This document shows, piece by piece, positions 27,368 through 27,370 of a DNA stretch of 27,370 nt (positions within the stretch are counted from its first letter, which is position 1; each line of letters starts with the position of its first letter). The DNA is taken from contig CAZBQE010000007.1 of assembly GCA_964494005.1 (NCBI GenBank), positions 1 to 27,370 of the forward strand, read 5' to 3'. This DNA comes from CAJBLF01 sp964494005 (GTDB lineage: Bacteria > Patescibacteriota > Gracilibacteria > Absconditabacterales > Absconditicoccaceae). Both the position numbers and the translations under genes were made by a program. Under the pieces are notes generated by a model that saw only the letters and a program-made list of their open reading frames with translations, was not told where the DNA came from and did not search any database.

Positions 27368-27370
27368 ATA

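Noticed and set aside
1..27370. CRISPR array, insertion sequence or prophage
   Set aside because: No regularly spaced repeat array of CRISPR size, transposase or phage structural gene is visible; the only arrays are short AT-rich repeats.

Overview
The window comes from a low-GC member of the Candidate Phyla Radiation, most likely Absconditabacteria (SR1) or a close relative in the Gracilibacteria group. Almost every gene is interrupted by in-frame TGA codons that fall on invariant glycines (acetate kinase MGTRSGDIDP, ABC signature LSGGQ, GatB, lipoboxes), so UGA is read as glycine (NCBI code 25). The same genes carry CGA codons at invariant tryptophans (IleRS GWDCHGLPVE, CWRC, RYWG, RGWF; ProRS FLWQEGHTAH, TSWGVSTR), while CGT, CGC, AGA and AGG stay at arginine positions. 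CGA is therefore read as tryptophan here. All products below use UGA=Gly and CGA=Trp; only TAA and TAG are used as stops.

Layout. 1-2853 (+): the C-terminal part of a large S-layer-type surface protein. 2937-4391 (+): gatB. 4547-5083 (-): a DUF134 regulator and a DUF5320 protein. 5274-6590 (-): a thioredoxin-CcdA fusion. 6659-7966 (-): a lipoprotein and a small membrane protein. 8086-9255 (-): ackA. A 433-base divergent intergenic region with two copies of a GC-rich palindrome follows. 9689-13744 (+): a giant ileS. 13933-14262 (+): a small membrane protein. 14540-16658 (+): proS and a histidine phosphatase, separated by one base. 16697-17173 (+): a lipoprotein. 17201-20008 (-): typA and a sortase. 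20194-23197 (+): an SbcC/Rad50-like ATPase and a HIT protein. 23467-25383 (+): a coiled-coil/LytM-like/lysozyme-like cell-wall protein. 25544-27367 (-): a tRNA cluster (Gly, Ile2, Val, Glu, Asp, Thr, Asn, Leu, Gln, fMet) with rpsT inside it, two tRNA-derived fragments and a 100-N assembly gap.

The most unusual gene is ileS. It encodes about 1351 residues instead of the usual 900-1050. Three extra domains sit at separate points of an otherwise conserved IleRS: a Nudix domain in the CP1 editing region, a histidine-phosphatase domain with both catalytic histidines near the catalytic core, and a shorter histidine-phosphatase-like domain without catalytic histidines before the anticodon-binding domain. 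The protein ends just after the VKQPL motif, so the usual C-terminal extension is absent. ProRS is followed immediately by a free-standing histidine phosphatase, and a HIT-family protein lies further along. A link between tRNA charging and nucleotide or phosphate-ester hydrolysis is an inference from this arrangement.

The rest is translation (gatB, typA, rpsT, tRNAs), fermentation (ackA), cell surface (SLH protein, sortase, lipoproteins, wall hydrolase-like protein) and redox (thioredoxin-CcdA). Shine-Dalgarno sequences are mostly weak or absent. Intergenic spaces are rich in short period-7 or period-8 AT-rich repeats.
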